Shown one piece after another: positions 10,901 through 19,600 of a stretch of DNA of 64,000 bases (within the stretch, counting starts at the first letter, position 1; each line of letters opens with the position of its first letter). The position numbers and the translations under genes are program-made. The DNA is from Pseudomonas sp. Irchel s3b2 (GTDB lineage: Bacteria; Pseudomonadota; Gammaproteobacteria; Pseudomonadales; Pseudomonadaceae), in assembly GCF_900187445.1 (NCBI RefSeq), contig NZ_FYEB01000004.1:62001-126000 (forward strand). The letters are read 5' to 3'. Under the pieces are notes generated by a model, which saw nothing but the letters and a program-made list of their open reading frames with translations, did not search any database and was not told the origin of the DNA.

Positions 10901-11199
10901 GATACACAGGGGCCGACTATGAACTGATCACCCAACTGTTGCACGACCTGGCCGTGACCAACCGCGATGATCGCGAACGCCTGCTGCAAGAACATGCCAG
11001 CGGCAATCACCACGGCTTGCAGGACCTGGCACATCGCATCAAGGGCGGGGCGCAGATGGTCCGGGCGCTGAGCCTGGTCGAGTGTTGCGAACAATTGGAG
11101 CGTGCATGTGGCAAGGGCGATGCCGCATTGATTGATATAGCCGTCGATCAGTTGCATCAAGCCATGACGCGCCTGGACCACAGTCTTGAACAGGGCTGA
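7960..11199 (+). CDS. BvgS/EvgS-type hybrid sensor histidine kinase with two periplasmic solute-binding domains
   Basis: This is a 1079-residue unorthodox kinase. In order it has a signal peptide (1-27) and two SBP_bac_3 Venus-flytrap domains (about 50-285 and 295-525). A membrane helix near 545-563 and a HisKA domain with H598 (MSHEIRTPMN) follow, then an HATPase with N-box LLSNAIKFTHEG and GSGLGLAIS. The C-terminus has a receiver with phosphoacceptor D888 and an HPt domain with H1025 (LAHRIKGGAQ). All His-Asp-His relay residues are present, so phosphotransfer to the upstream regulator is expected. No PAS domain is evident between the membrane helix and HisKA, unlike BvgS itself. The ligand of the flytrap domains is unknown. 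Confidence 0.92.
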   Translation: MNTLRHLRCLKSLLFLGLGLWMSYVSAQPQTLTLLGRSYAQGSTVKLSEADSRWLQQKGRLVLAVSAPDYPPFDITTTGHALEGVTADYAGLLKQLLQVEIDVQRYGSREEALQALKQGTADLLGTANSYEAQDPQLQKSSAYAVDQPVLVTRTDSPYTLTPALAGKRLAMLYHYLPEQYVQQFYPEARVELFPSTLGAVGAVAFGQADVYLGDAISAQYLISKNYLNNVQLADFSAMEPGRFAFAMARDNRRLLRIVNQALTAITTNEQMNILRRWGGGGASISGTQPLHFSVTEQHWLQQHPHLRVAINENLMPISFFDSEGRFRGIGADVLEKISLRTGLTFDIRPTKSVAEMFEWIKTGQVDLVAGISPSIEREAELQFTRPFLTSPNVLVTRAEPGSPVTLDDMAGKTLAVTQGNSAGEFIRQHFPQIRLVNAPLTADAMEMVAQGKADGGINSLIGARYMISRLYRGRLQVTSTVGVDPARSTLATGRDAPELHSILDKALLSIAPEEIDEMTQYWRNDLMLEESYWLRHRQQILQAFVVAGALLLLALAWIVWQRRQIRQRQQWLKQLQDAKDAADDANRAKTTFLATMSHEIRTPMNALLGMLELALKRADEGVTDRAAIEVASNAGQQLLALIGDILDIARIESGHLSLSPERANLQALVVSVCRVFEGLARQKNLQWRVELDEHSDRDVLIDPTRFKQVLSNLLSNAIKFTHEGEVSLSMRIVPAPPDRLVVSVRIEDSGIGISAFDQQRLFSPFVQAGNSQQTGRQGSGLGLAISRTLCEMMGGRLQLDSLLGHGTRVDISLEVVALHTLPVIEMSESESQIKTRPLTILVVDDYPANRLLLSRQLSYLGHHVRVAEDGQQGFKQWREHTFDLVITDCNMPLVSGYELAGAIRDEERFEVGQPTVILGFTANAQPEVKTRCIEAGMDDCLFKPIRLIDLSAWLATRFSSEPADATEGLSMVEIDLSGLQRYTGADYELITQLLHDLAVTNRDDRERLLQEHASGNHHGLQDLAHRIKGGAQMVRALSLVECCEQLERACGKGDAALIDIAVDQLHQAMTRLDHSLEQG

Positions 11200-11226
11200 G
11201 GCTTGATCTCCCGTCTATCGCCTGCC

Positions 11227-12135
11227 TCAAGCGATGTCACTGTGACTGAATTCCTCCCCGAGAAAGTCGATCAAGGTCCGCACCGACGGCAACAATCCGC
11301 GTCGTGAGGGGAAGATCGCATGCACGATCCCGCACTTCGGGGTCCAGCCCGGTATCAGTTCCACCAGCCGTCCGGCGGCAATCTCATCACGCACCACCAC
11401 GTTGGGCAGGTGGGCGATGCCGATGCCGGCGAGCACTGCGTGACGCAAGGCCAGCAAATCGTCAGTGACCATCCGCGGGGTATGACGAATCAGCGCGCTG
11501 GCACCGTCGGCGCCGAACAATTCCCACTGATATTCACGCTGCGCGCCACCCCAATGCACGCTTGGCAGACCGCTGAGATCAGCCGGCGTGGCCGGTGACG
11601 ACAAACGCTGCGCAAACGCCGGACTGCCCACCAGGCATTGGGTGCTGTTGCCCAGCACCTTCATCACCATGTCGGTGTTTTCCAGCGGTGGAAAGCGCAC
11701 TCGCAGAGCGATATCGAACCCTTCGTGGATCAGATCGACCCGGCGGTTGGTGCTTTCGATGAACAACTCCACCAACGGGTATTTGAGCATGTAGCGGGTC
11801 AGCATCGGCCCGACCCAAGTGTTCAGCAGCGCGGTCGGGCAACTGATACGCACCAGGCCCTGGGGTTCGGAACGATTGCGTTCGATCAGTTCGGCGGCGC
11901 TTTCGGCTTCCACCCGCATGGCCAGGCAACGCTGGTAATACGCCTGGCCGATTTCAGTCAACGAGCAATGCCGACTGGTGCGGTGCAGCAGCCGCACACC
12001 AAGTCGTTCTTCGAGCTCGGCGATGCGTCGGCTGAGCTTGGATTTGGGCATGTCCAGCGCGCGCCCGGCCGGGGCGAAACCGTGGTGCTCCACCACTTGG
12101 GTGAAGTAGTACAGGGTGTTGAGGTCTTCCATCAT
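11227..12135 (-). CDS. LysR-family transcriptional regulator
   Basis: This 302-residue LysR-type regulator has an N-terminal winged helix-turn-helix (about 5-62: FAPAGRALDMPKSKLSRRIAELEERLGVRLLHRTSR). The effector-binding domain (about 90-295) resembles PBP2 folds. The ribosome-binding site GGAG precedes ATG 12135. It is divergent from the pirin gene with a 105-bp gap, the classic arrangement in which a LysR protein controls its neighbour. Close Pseudomonas relatives are often found beside pirin or quinone-stress genes, but the inducer cannot be inferred here. Confidence 0.9.
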   Translation of the reverse strand: MMEDLNTLYYFTQVVEHHGFAPAGRALDMPKSKLSRRIAELEERLGVRLLHRTSRHCSLTEIGQAYYQRCLAMRVEAESAAELIERNRSEPQGLVRISCPTALLNTWVGPMLTRYMLKYPLVELFIESTNRRVDLIHEGFDIALRVRFPPLENTDMVMKVLGNSTQCLVGSPAFAQRLSSPATPADLSGLPSVHWGGAQREYQWELFGADGASALIRHTPRMVTDDLLALRHAVLAGIGIAHLPNVVVRDEIAAGRLVELIPGWTPKCGIVHAIFPSRRGLLPSVRTLIDFLGEEFSHSDIA

Positions 12136-12240
12136 CGTTCTCCAAATAGAACGCTAAGGCTGATTTTTGCAGTCTAGCGCAGCAAAGGCTCCGGTTTTAA
12201 GCTTTGTCCATCGCGTCACACAACAGATTTGGAGCAAAAG

Positions 12241-13107
12241 ATGAAAAACATCATCGGTATTTACACCAGCCCACGGACCCATTGGGTCGGCGACGGTTTT
12301 CCGGTTCGCACGCTGTTTTCCTACGACAACCTGGGCAAACACATCAGCCCGTTTCTGCTGCTGGATCACGCCGGCCCTGCCGAATTCACCCCGACCACCG
12401 AGCGTCGTGGCGTTGGTCAGCATCCGCACCGCGGTTTCGAAACCGTGACTATCGTCTACAAGGGCGAACTGGAACACCGCGACTCCACCGGCAGCGGCGG
12501 CAAGATCGGCCCCGGCGACGTGCAATGGATGACCGCGGCCTCGGGGATTCTTCATGAAGAGTTTCACTCCGAAGGTTTCGCCAAGAGCGGCGGCACCCTG
12601 GAAATGGTGCAGCTGTGGGTCAACCTGCCGGCCAGGGACAAAATGGCCGAGCCCGGTTACCAGACGATTCTCGACGGTGATATCCCGAGCCTCCCACTCA
12701 AGAACAACGCTGGCAGCCTGCGCTTGATCGCCGGTGAATTCGACGGCCACAAAGGCCCGGCGCGGACTTTCACGCCGATAGACGTGTGGGACGTTCGCTT
12801 GAAGGCCGGCAAGTTGCTGGCCCTGGATCTGCACGAAGGACGCAACACCGCACTGGTGGTGCTGCGCGGCACGGTGCAGGTCAACCAGAAGGAACTGGTG
12901 CGCGAAGGGCAGTTGGCGTTGTTCGAGCGCAATGGCAATCAGCTCAGCCTGGAAGCCAATAACGACGCCGTGGTGCTGCTACTCAGCGGCGAGCCGATCG
13001 ACGAACCCATCGTCGGCCACGGCCCGTTCGTGATGAACAGCGAGCAGGAGATTCACCAGGCCTTTGCCGACTTCCAGTCCGGTCACTTCGGTCGGATGCC
13101 CGGTTGA
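12241..13107 (+). CDS. Pirin family protein
   Basis: This 288-residue bicupin of the pirin family has an N-terminal cupin with the metal-site pattern HPHRGFETVT (His-x-His) and later the SGILHEEF segment with a further His and Glu. The C-terminal cupin is more diverged. Bacterial pirins bind Fe or Ni, and some act as quercetin 2,3-dioxygenases or modulate metabolic enzymes; the substrate here is unknown. The in-frame TTG at 12229 is less likely than ATG 12241, which has GGAG 6 nt upstream. Divergent LysR neighbour suggests induction by a small molecule. Confidence 0.88.
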   Translation: MKNIIGIYTSPRTHWVGDGFPVRTLFSYDNLGKHISPFLLLDHAGPAEFTPTTERRGVGQHPHRGFETVTIVYKGELEHRDSTGSGGKIGPGDVQWMTAASGILHEEFHSEGFAKSGGTLEMVQLWVNLPARDKMAEPGYQTILDGDIPSLPLKNNAGSLRLIAGEFDGHKGPARTFTPIDVWDVRLKAGKLLALDLHEGRNTALVVLRGTVQVNQKELVREGQLALFERNGNQLSLEANNDAVVLLLSGEPIDEPIVGHGPFVMNSEQEIHQAFADFQSGHFGRMPG

Positions 13108-13234
13108 AATCAATGTTGTAACGCTGTGACGTGCCGGGCTTGCCTGACTACGCTTGCCTGGCCACGTTTAAACGAAAAAACAGAGTTCACTTACGCCGGC
13201 CCGTTCGGCATCGATAAAAAGCGAGGATTACTCC

Positions 13235-13861
13235 ATGACTACTTCCTACAAACGTCTCGACAAAGATAACGCCGCCGTTCTGCTGGTGGACCATCAGGCG
13301 GGTCTGCTTTCTCTGGTGCGCGACATCGATCCGGATCGTTTCAAGAACAACGTGCTGGCCCTGGCCGACCTGGCCAAGTACTTCAAGCTACCGACGATTC
13401 TGACCACCAGTTTCGAAACCGGCCCCAACGGTCCGCTGGTACCGGAACTCAAAGAGTTGTTCCCGGATGCGCCGTACATCGCGCGCCCAGGCCAGATCAA
13501 TGCCTGGGATAACGAAGACTTCGTCAAGGCGATCAAGGCCACCGGCAAGAAACAACTGATCATCGCCGGTGTGGTAACCGAAGTTTGCGTGGCATTCCCG
13601 GCGCTGTCGGCGCTGGCCGAAGGCTTTGAGGTGTTCGTGGTGACCGACGCTTCCGGCACCTTCAACGAACTGACCCGTCAATCGGCGTGGGATCGCATGT
13701 CGTCCTCCGGCGCCCAGCTGATGACCTGGTTCGGCCTGGCCTGTGAACTGCATCGCGACTGGCGCAACGACGTGGAAGGTCTGGCGACCCTGTTCTCCAA
13801 CCACATTCCGGACTACCGCAACCTGATGACCAGCTACAACACCCTTACCAATACCAAGTAA
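13235..13861 (+). CDS. Isochorismatase-family cysteine hydrolase (YcaC-like)
   Basis: This 208-residue protein is close in length and sequence to E. coli YcaC. The isochorismatase fold is shown by VLLVDHQAGL with catalytic D19, and by the nucleophile segment VVTEVCVAFPAL with C118 preceded by the cis-peptide region GVVTE. YcaC proteins form octameric rings and their physiological substrate is unsettled. ATG 13235 has a GAGGA upstream. It probably has its own promoter, because 127 bp separate it from the pirin gene. It should not be read as a siderophore isochorismatase despite the family name. Confidence 0.88.
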   Translation: MTTSYKRLDKDNAAVLLVDHQAGLLSLVRDIDPDRFKNNVLALADLAKYFKLPTILTTSFETGPNGPLVPELKELFPDAPYIARPGQINAWDNEDFVKAIKATGKKQLIIAGVVTEVCVAFPALSALAEGFEVFVVTDASGTFNELTRQSAWDRMSSSGAQLMTWFGLACELHRDWRNDVEGLATLFSNHIPDYRNLMTSYNTLTNTK

Positions 13862-13874
13862 CCTGACATACCCT

Positions 13875-14030
13875 CTGTAGGGCCAGGCTTGCCGGTCAGT
13901 TAAGGGAAAATCGGACCTGTAGGAGCCAGGCTTGCCGGCGAAAGCGATCTTGAAACCGCCTTCGCCGGCAAGCCTGGCCCTTACGAAAAGCGGTTCATTC
14001 ACTTATCTGACGGCAAGCCTGGCTCCTACA
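13875..14030. repeat. REP cluster (GTAGGAGCCAGGCTTGCCGGC type, three copies)
   Basis: Three copies of a Pseudomonas extragenic palindrome, GTAGG(AG)CCAGGCTTGCCGGC or its reverse complement, lie at about 13875-13900, 13918-13985 (head-to-head pair around CGAAAGCG) and 14010-14030. They fill the gap between the ycaC-like and mscS genes and can form a long hairpin. Confidence 0.85.
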
Positions 14031-14055
14031 GAGATCAATCGCTTGGAGTTGCTTG

Positions 14056-15498
14056 ATGCTGTCACTGCTTACCGATCACCCGTTGCTCAGCGCGCTGATT
14101 CTGATCCTGATCGATCTGGGGTTGTGGCGTTTGTTCACCGCCAGCGGCAGCAACTGGAAACTGGCGGTGCGGTTGGTGATTTTTTCGCTGTTCAGCGTGC
14201 TGCTGTTCAACGAAGGCTTGAACCCTATGGAGCCGGCGCCCTGGGCCGATAATGTGCCGTTGCACCTGGCGGCGACCGGTTTGCAAATTGGCTGGTGGCT
14301 GTTCGCCGCGCGCACCCTGACGGTATTGATCGGCGCGGTGATGATGCAACGGGTCGGGCACACCGGGCGTTTGTTGCAGGATCTGCTCGGCGCAGTGATT
14401 TTCCTGATCGCGGTCATCGCCGCCCTGGCGTACGTACTCGAATTGCCGGTCAAGGGCGTGCTGGCAACGTCCGGCGCGTTGGCGATCATCGTCGGCCTGG
14501 CCTTGCAAAGCACCCTCAGCGACGTGTTCTCCGGGATTGTCCTGAACACCACCAAACCCTATCAACTGGATGACTGGATCTCCATCGACGGTACCGAAGG
14601 CCGGGTCACCGACATCGACTGGCGCGCCACGCGTCTGCAGACCGCGCAAGGCAGCATGGCGGTGATTCCCAATTCCCTGGCGGCCAAGGCCAAAATCGTC
14701 AACTTCAGCCGGCCCAGTGACATTTTCGGGGTGTCGATCAGCCTGCAAGTGAGCCCCCACGCGCGTCCGCAAACGGTGATCGATGCACTGGAACGGGCCA
14801 TGCAAGGGTGCCGCTTCCTGCTGGCCAAACCGGCGCCGAGCGTGTCGTTGAAAAGCTCCGGCAGCACCGGCGTGGAATACGAAATCAGCGGCTTCGTGGT
14901 CTCCATGGATCAGAAGCGCATGGTGCGTAATCTGCTGTTTGACCTGGCGTTCCGGCATTTGCAGGCGTCCGGTGTCAGCCTGTTGTCGAGCGTCGAACCC
15001 AACGTGCCTGCTGCGCTGTCACGACAGCGGGCGTTGCTGGATAGCTCGAACATCTTCTCGACCCTGCGTCAGGAAGAGAAAGAAACCTTCAGCCAGAACA
15101 TGAAGCTGCAAACCTTCCGTGCCGGGGAAATGATCCTGCCGGCGGGGGAGGTGAGCGATCACCTGTTCATCATCGAGTCTGGTGTGGTGTCGGTCGCCCT
15201 GAGCCGCAGTGGCAAAAAGTTCGAGGCCGGGCGCATGGGGCCGGGTGAGGTGATCGGCGAGGCCGGGATTCTTTCCGATGAATCGGCGCTCGCCGACTTT
15301 TCGGCCAAGACTTTTTGCACGCTTTATCGCATCGAGAAGGAATACCTCAAACCCTGCCTGGATGCTCGCCATGACATCAGCGAAGCGATGAAGGCCTTGC
15401 TGGATTTCCGTATGTATACGGCTCAGACGCTGATTCAGGAAGTGCCTAAGGTGGTGGCGAAGAAAGGGTTTTTGCAGTGGTTGCGCAGTCGGGCTTAG
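14056..15498 (+). CDS. MscS-family mechanosensitive channel fused to a cyclic-nucleotide-binding-like domain
   Basis: This 480-residue protein has four or five N-terminal membrane helices (to about residue 160). The pore helix and MscS beta domain follow (SGALAIIVGLALQSTLSDVFSGI, then DDWISIDGTEGRVTDIDWRATRL in consecutive segments). A C-terminal CAP_ED domain (about 335-455) is recognisable from AGEMILPAGEVSDHLFIIESGVV. The phosphate-binding cassette reads GEVIGEAGILSDESALADFSA, shown here in part, and lacks the Arg that contacts cAMP in canonical sites. Nucleotide gating is therefore uncertain. The start is ATG 14056 with GGAG upstream; TTG 14053 is a poorer choice. Confidence 0.88.
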   Translation: MLSLLTDHPLLSALILILIDLGLWRLFTASGSNWKLAVRLVIFSLFSVLLFNEGLNPMEPAPWADNVPLHLAATGLQIGWWLFAARTLTVLIGAVMMQRVGHTGRLLQDLLGAVIFLIAVIAALAYVLELPVKGVLATSGALAIIVGLALQSTLSDVFSGIVLNTTKPYQLDDWISIDGTEGRVTDIDWRATRLQTAQGSMAVIPNSLAAKAKIVNFSRPSDIFGVSISLQVSPHARPQTVIDALERAMQGCRFLLAKPAPSVSLKSSGSTGVEYEISGFVVSMDQKRMVRNLLFDLAFRHLQASGVSLLSSVEPNVPAALSRQRALLDSSNIFSTLRQEEKETFSQNMKLQTFRAGEMILPAGEVSDHLFIIESGVVSVALSRSGKKFEAGRMGPGEVIGEAGILSDESALADFSAKTFCTLYRIEKEYLKPCLDARHDISEAMKALLDFRMYTAQTLIQEVPKVVAKKGFLQWLRSRA

Positions 15499-15748
15499 GC
15501 AGTCGAAGGTCATGTGCATAGGTGCATTCGGATTGGCCTTCAACAGGCTGCTGTTCACCGACCGAGGTGCGCCCTTGAGTGTTCCAGTGCTCGAACGGCA
15601 CATGTTGCAATGTTATGCCGATGGGACCAACCACCAGCAACAGGCCCAGACGAACAAGGGTTTGTCGACGTGTCAGCGGCTTTTTATGCGCCGTTTCAGG
15701 GGGCGACGAAGGGGCGCAGGACAACGACATTCGGGATGAGAGTGACAT
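15446..15748 (-). CDS. Possible small membrane-anchored protein, doubtful
   Basis: This open frame of 100 codons runs antisense to the last 53 nt of the mscS-like gene. It contains one clear hydrophobic segment after a basic stretch (RRQTLVRLGLLLVVGPIGI), which could be a membrane anchor or uncleaved signal. An internal ATG at 15730 gives a shorter version. No convincing ribosome-binding site precedes either start and no family is recognised. The remaining 200 bp up to the next gene are AT-richer and show no other coding signal. Confidence 0.25.
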   Translation of the reverse strand: MSLSSRMSLSCAPSSPPETAHKKPLTRRQTLVRLGLLLVVGPIGITLQHVPFEHWNTQGRTSVGEQQPVEGQSECTYAHDLRLPKPDCATTAKTLSSPPP

Positions 15749-15954
15749 GGGCAGATACTCATTTCGGGCATCCTGGCCTCGTAATCAAGAATGAATCGCA
15801 TTCTAGTACTGCTAATGAGGTGATGGCAATTACCCATGATGCTTATTTATCGAGCTTATCCATTGGCATCCTCAACTTCCCAATAATTGGCTATTTGTTC
15901 AACGCCAGGTCGGCATTAACGTAGCGCCAATCCCACTGGTCATTGGAGCTCACC

Positions 15955-16395
15955 ATGCAACCTCGTATCGATTTCTACACGGCCTCCCCGGACGGACTCA
16001 AAGCCATGATGGCCCTGGAAGCTGCCGTTTCGAAACTACCGCTGGAAAAGTCGCTGATCGAACTGGTCAAGTTGCGTGCTTCGCAGATCAACGGCTGTGC
16101 CTTCTGCATCGACATGCACACTGCCGATGCCATCAAGGACGGGGAAACGCCACGTCGACTGTTCGCCGTGACGGCCTGGCGCGAGGCACCGTTCTTCACC
16201 GATCGTGAGCGCGCCGCGCTGGCCTGGACCGAATCCTTGACCCAACTGAGCCTGACCCACGCGCCGGATGAAGACTATGCGCTGCTCAGCGCCGAGTTCA
16301 GCCCTAAGGAAATGGTCGACCTGACCGTGGCGATTTCCACCATCAACAGCTGGAATCGCCTGGCCGTGGGGTTTCGCAAAATGCCTCAGGCGTAA
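15955..16395 (+). CDS. Carboxymuconolactone decarboxylase/AhpD-like protein
   Basis: This 146-residue all-helical protein belongs to the AhpD/CMD family. The redox motif is CAFCIDMH, a Cys-x-x-Cys followed by His, in the typical helix of alkylhydroperoxidase-like proteins. The pair suggests a peroxidase or thiol-disulfide activity rather than decarboxylation. The start is ATG 15955, with GGAGCTCACC upstream. It stands alone between a 455-bp gap and a REP element, so it is probably monocistronic. Confidence 0.9.
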   Translation: MQPRIDFYTASPDGLKAMMALEAAVSKLPLEKSLIELVKLRASQINGCAFCIDMHTADAIKDGETPRRLFAVTAWREAPFFTDRERAALAWTESLTQLSLTHAPDEDYALLSAEFSPKEMVDLTVAISTINSWNRLAVGFRKMPQA

Positions 16396-16413
16396 CGTCT
16401 GGCATTTCTAATG

Positions 16414-16485
16414 CCTGTAGGCGCGGGCTTGCCCGCGAAAGCGGTGTGTCACCCATTAGCCGTCTTTGCGAGCAAGCCCGCTTGT
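16414..16485. repeat. REP pair (GCGGGCTTGCCCGCGAAAG type)
   Basis: An inverted pair, GTAGGCGCGGGCTTGCCCGCG and later GCGAGCAAGCCCGC, lies in the spacer after the AhpD-like gene and may serve as its terminator hairpin. Confidence 0.75.
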
Positions 16486-16614
16486 GTCTTGCTCGTTATT
16501 TACTCGCTGTTAATCAGCGAATCCCCCTACATCCATTTCCACCTTTCCCGACTTCTTTCCTGATCGATCCCCCGCAAAGTCCCCGCGGCTAATTTTCTGC
16601 GCAAGGGATTGCTC

Positions 16615-16662
16615 ATGTTCGACTCCTTTTCTCCAACAACACCGTACTTTTGGGTGCGTTGA
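16615..16662 (+). CDS. 15-codon leader frame overlapping the RHS gene start
   Basis: ATG 16615 follows a good ribosome-binding site (AAGGGA, 7 nt upstream). It encodes MFDSFSPTTPYFWVR and stops at TGA 16660-16662, overlapping the ATG of the RHS gene in a TGATG junction. The RHS ATG has no convincing site of its own, so translation may reach it by termination-reinitiation. Alternatively the two frames were once joined and a frameshift or sequencing error separates them. A functional peptide is not implied. Confidence 0.45.
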   Translation: MFDSFSPTTPYFWVR

Positions 16663-19600
16663 TGGAGCACGTCACCCGCATCGAGGAAGAACTCGACAGC
16701 TTCCCGCACACCCTCTCGCTCTATCGCGAACAGCTCAATCACTGGCTCAGCCAGTCCGCCGACAAGGCCAGCCACGTGGCGGATCTGCCGTCACTGATGG
16801 GCATGGAGCGGATCATCAAATTCGGCAGCTCCAGCACCGCTGTCAGCAGCGGCGACGATGATTTTCTCTCCACCGTTGTCCAGTGCCCGAAAGGCGGAAT
16901 ACTCGAAATCGAGAGCAAGTTCGAATCGGTTTACGACATTCCGTTGGGGAACATTCAGGTCGATGTGATCGCCATGGAGGGCGGGAAGTCGACGCCGGTC
17001 ACGCTCGATGAAAACGGCAAGGGAATGTTCCGAGGGGAAGAGGGCAAGCGCTACCGCGTTCATGTTCAGAGTGAAGTCACCCCGGATCAGGTGAGCGAGC
17101 TGTTTTCCTCCTACGACGGCCTGAGCAAGGCGTTGGAAGCTTGGCTGCGTAGCGAGTGGGAGGGGTTCAAGCCGCAGTGGTCACAGTCGACTTTGGTGGC
17201 CGCGGGCAACGGAATGCTCGCGGGAAGTTGGGCGGCGATCGAGGGCGTGTGGGACAGCATCAGCCTGCTGTCGGACATTCTCCAGGATCCCCGCCAGTTC
17301 GCTGATCGCTTAGGCAGCGGTGCCGATCAGTTGCGTGAGCTGGCAGAAAAATCACCGCAGGTGATGGAAAAGATCCAGCTGCTGGCCAGTGACGAAGCGG
17401 CGCTGTGTTTGCTGCTGCGCACCGCCAGCCTGTGGCTGGAAATGCTGCCGCCCAGCGAGGTCGCCGGTAAAACCGCCGAGGCGGTGTCGACGGGCGTGGT
17501 GCAATTGCTGCTCGACATTCTGATCGGGATCGTCCTGACGTTCACCGGGGCCGGCGCCGGGATCGCCTACTTGAGCATGCGCCTGGCCAACTACGGCGCA
17601 CGGATCATCGATGCCGTGCTGCGCTTGGTCAAAGCGATCTTCACGATCATCGACAGCTTCATGAGCTACGTCGACCGCTACAAAAAGGTCGCCGCGCGGG
17701 GCATCGCGGCGGGCCTGAAAAAAGGCCGGATGCAACTGCGCTGGGATGCTCAACGCAACACCACGCTCAAGCAAAACGAACACCGCGACGACGTCTCGAA
17801 ACAGGCCACCAACCCCAACGGCGACAGCGCCGACTCGGCCGATAAAACCGCGACCAACAAATGCCCGGTGTCGATGGTCACCGGCGAAGAACTACTGACC
17901 CTCACCGACGGTGCGCTGGATGGGATTCTGCCGTTCGATTTCATCCGGTTCTATCGCACCAGCGCTGCCGAGATCGACTGCGGGCTGGGTTTTGGCTGGA
18001 GCCATTCGCTCGCCCATCGACTGGAGATGGAGGGTGATCAGGTCATCTGGATCGACCACGAAAATCGTCGCACGACGTTCCCATTGCCATCTATTGAGCG
18101 TTCGGCGATCCACAACAGCCTGTCACGCGCCGCGATTTATCTCGGGGCTGTTCCCGAGGAGCTGATCCTCGCCCAGGCCGGCGACGACGCGCGTTTCTAC
18201 CACTTTCACAACGGTCGGCTGACGGCGATCAGCGACGCCTACGACAACCGCTTGCGCATCACCCGCGACCGTCAGGAGCGTATTCAACGCCTCGACAACG
18301 GCGCCGACCGCGCCTTGCTGTTGCGCTATGACCGCGCTCATCTGATCGCCGTCGACTATCAGGTGTTTGTCCCGGCGCAGACCCTCGACGAAGCCTGGCA
18401 AACCGAACAAACGCTGGTCAGTTACCGCTACGACGAACGCGATCAACTGATCGAAGCGAGCAATGCCGCCGGGGAGAGCGAGCGTTACGACTACGACGAC
18501 CGGCACGTCATCCTGCAGCGGCAACTGGCCGGTGGCGCGAGTTTCTTCTGGGCGTGGGAACGCTCCGGCAAGGCGGCGCGCTGCGTCCGGCACTGGGCAT
18601 CGTTTGCGCAGATGGATGCGCGGTATGTCTGGGATGACCACGGCAGCGTGGTGGTTAAAAACGCCGACGGCAGTGAAGAAGTTTACGAGCACGACGACCG
18701 GGCGCGGCTGGTGCGCAAGGTCGGGCTGGACGGTGGCGAACAGCTCAAGGTCTATGACGATCAGGGCCGCTTGGTGGCCGAGCAGGATCCGTTGGGGGCC
18801 GTCACTGAATACCGTTATGACGAAGTCGGACGGTTGGTGGCGCTGATTCCACCGGAAGACGAGCCAACGGCCTACGAATACCGCAATGGTTTCCTGCATG
18901 CGCGCTATCGCGGCAAAGCGGTATGGAAATACCAGCGCAATGCGCAGGGGGATGTGACCGAGGCCACCGATCCCGACGGCCATATCACCCATTACCACTA
19001 CGACCCTCAGGGGCGCCTGCTATCGATCCGCTATCCGGATACCAGCCGGCATGTGTTCGTCTGGAATGCCTTGGGGCAACTGCTCGAAGAGACCCTGCCG
19101 GACGGTGGGCTGCGGCGCTTTTCCTACGATGCGCTGGGGCGGCAGACGACCCGTCAGGACGAACACGGTGCACTCACCCGTTACCAGTGGGACGCCGTCG
19201 GACGACTGCTCCAGACGACGTTGCCTACCGGCGCCATTCGCGGGTTCAGTTACAACGCCTACGGCCAGATCACCGCCGAACGCGATGAACTGGGCCGAAT
19301 CACCCGCTACGAATACGCCGACGACCTGCACCTGGTCAGCCGCCGGATTAATCCTGATGGCACCCAGCTCAAATATCGTTATGACAACGCGCAGCTATTG
19401 CTGACGGAAATCGAAAACGAATCCGGCGAAAAATATCAGCTGGACTACACGCCCAGCGGATTGATCCGACAGGAAACCGGCTTCGACGGCCGCCGCACTG
19501 CCTACGTCTACGACCTCAACGGCCACCTGCTGGAAAAAACCGAATTTGGCGATGACGGCTCGCAGCTGATCACCGGGTATCAGCGCGACAGTGCCGGACG

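Noticed and set aside
13235..13861. Isochorismatase of a siderophore pathway
   Set aside because: Length, sequence and lack of a carrier domain fit the YcaC group, and no catecholate siderophore genes are near.
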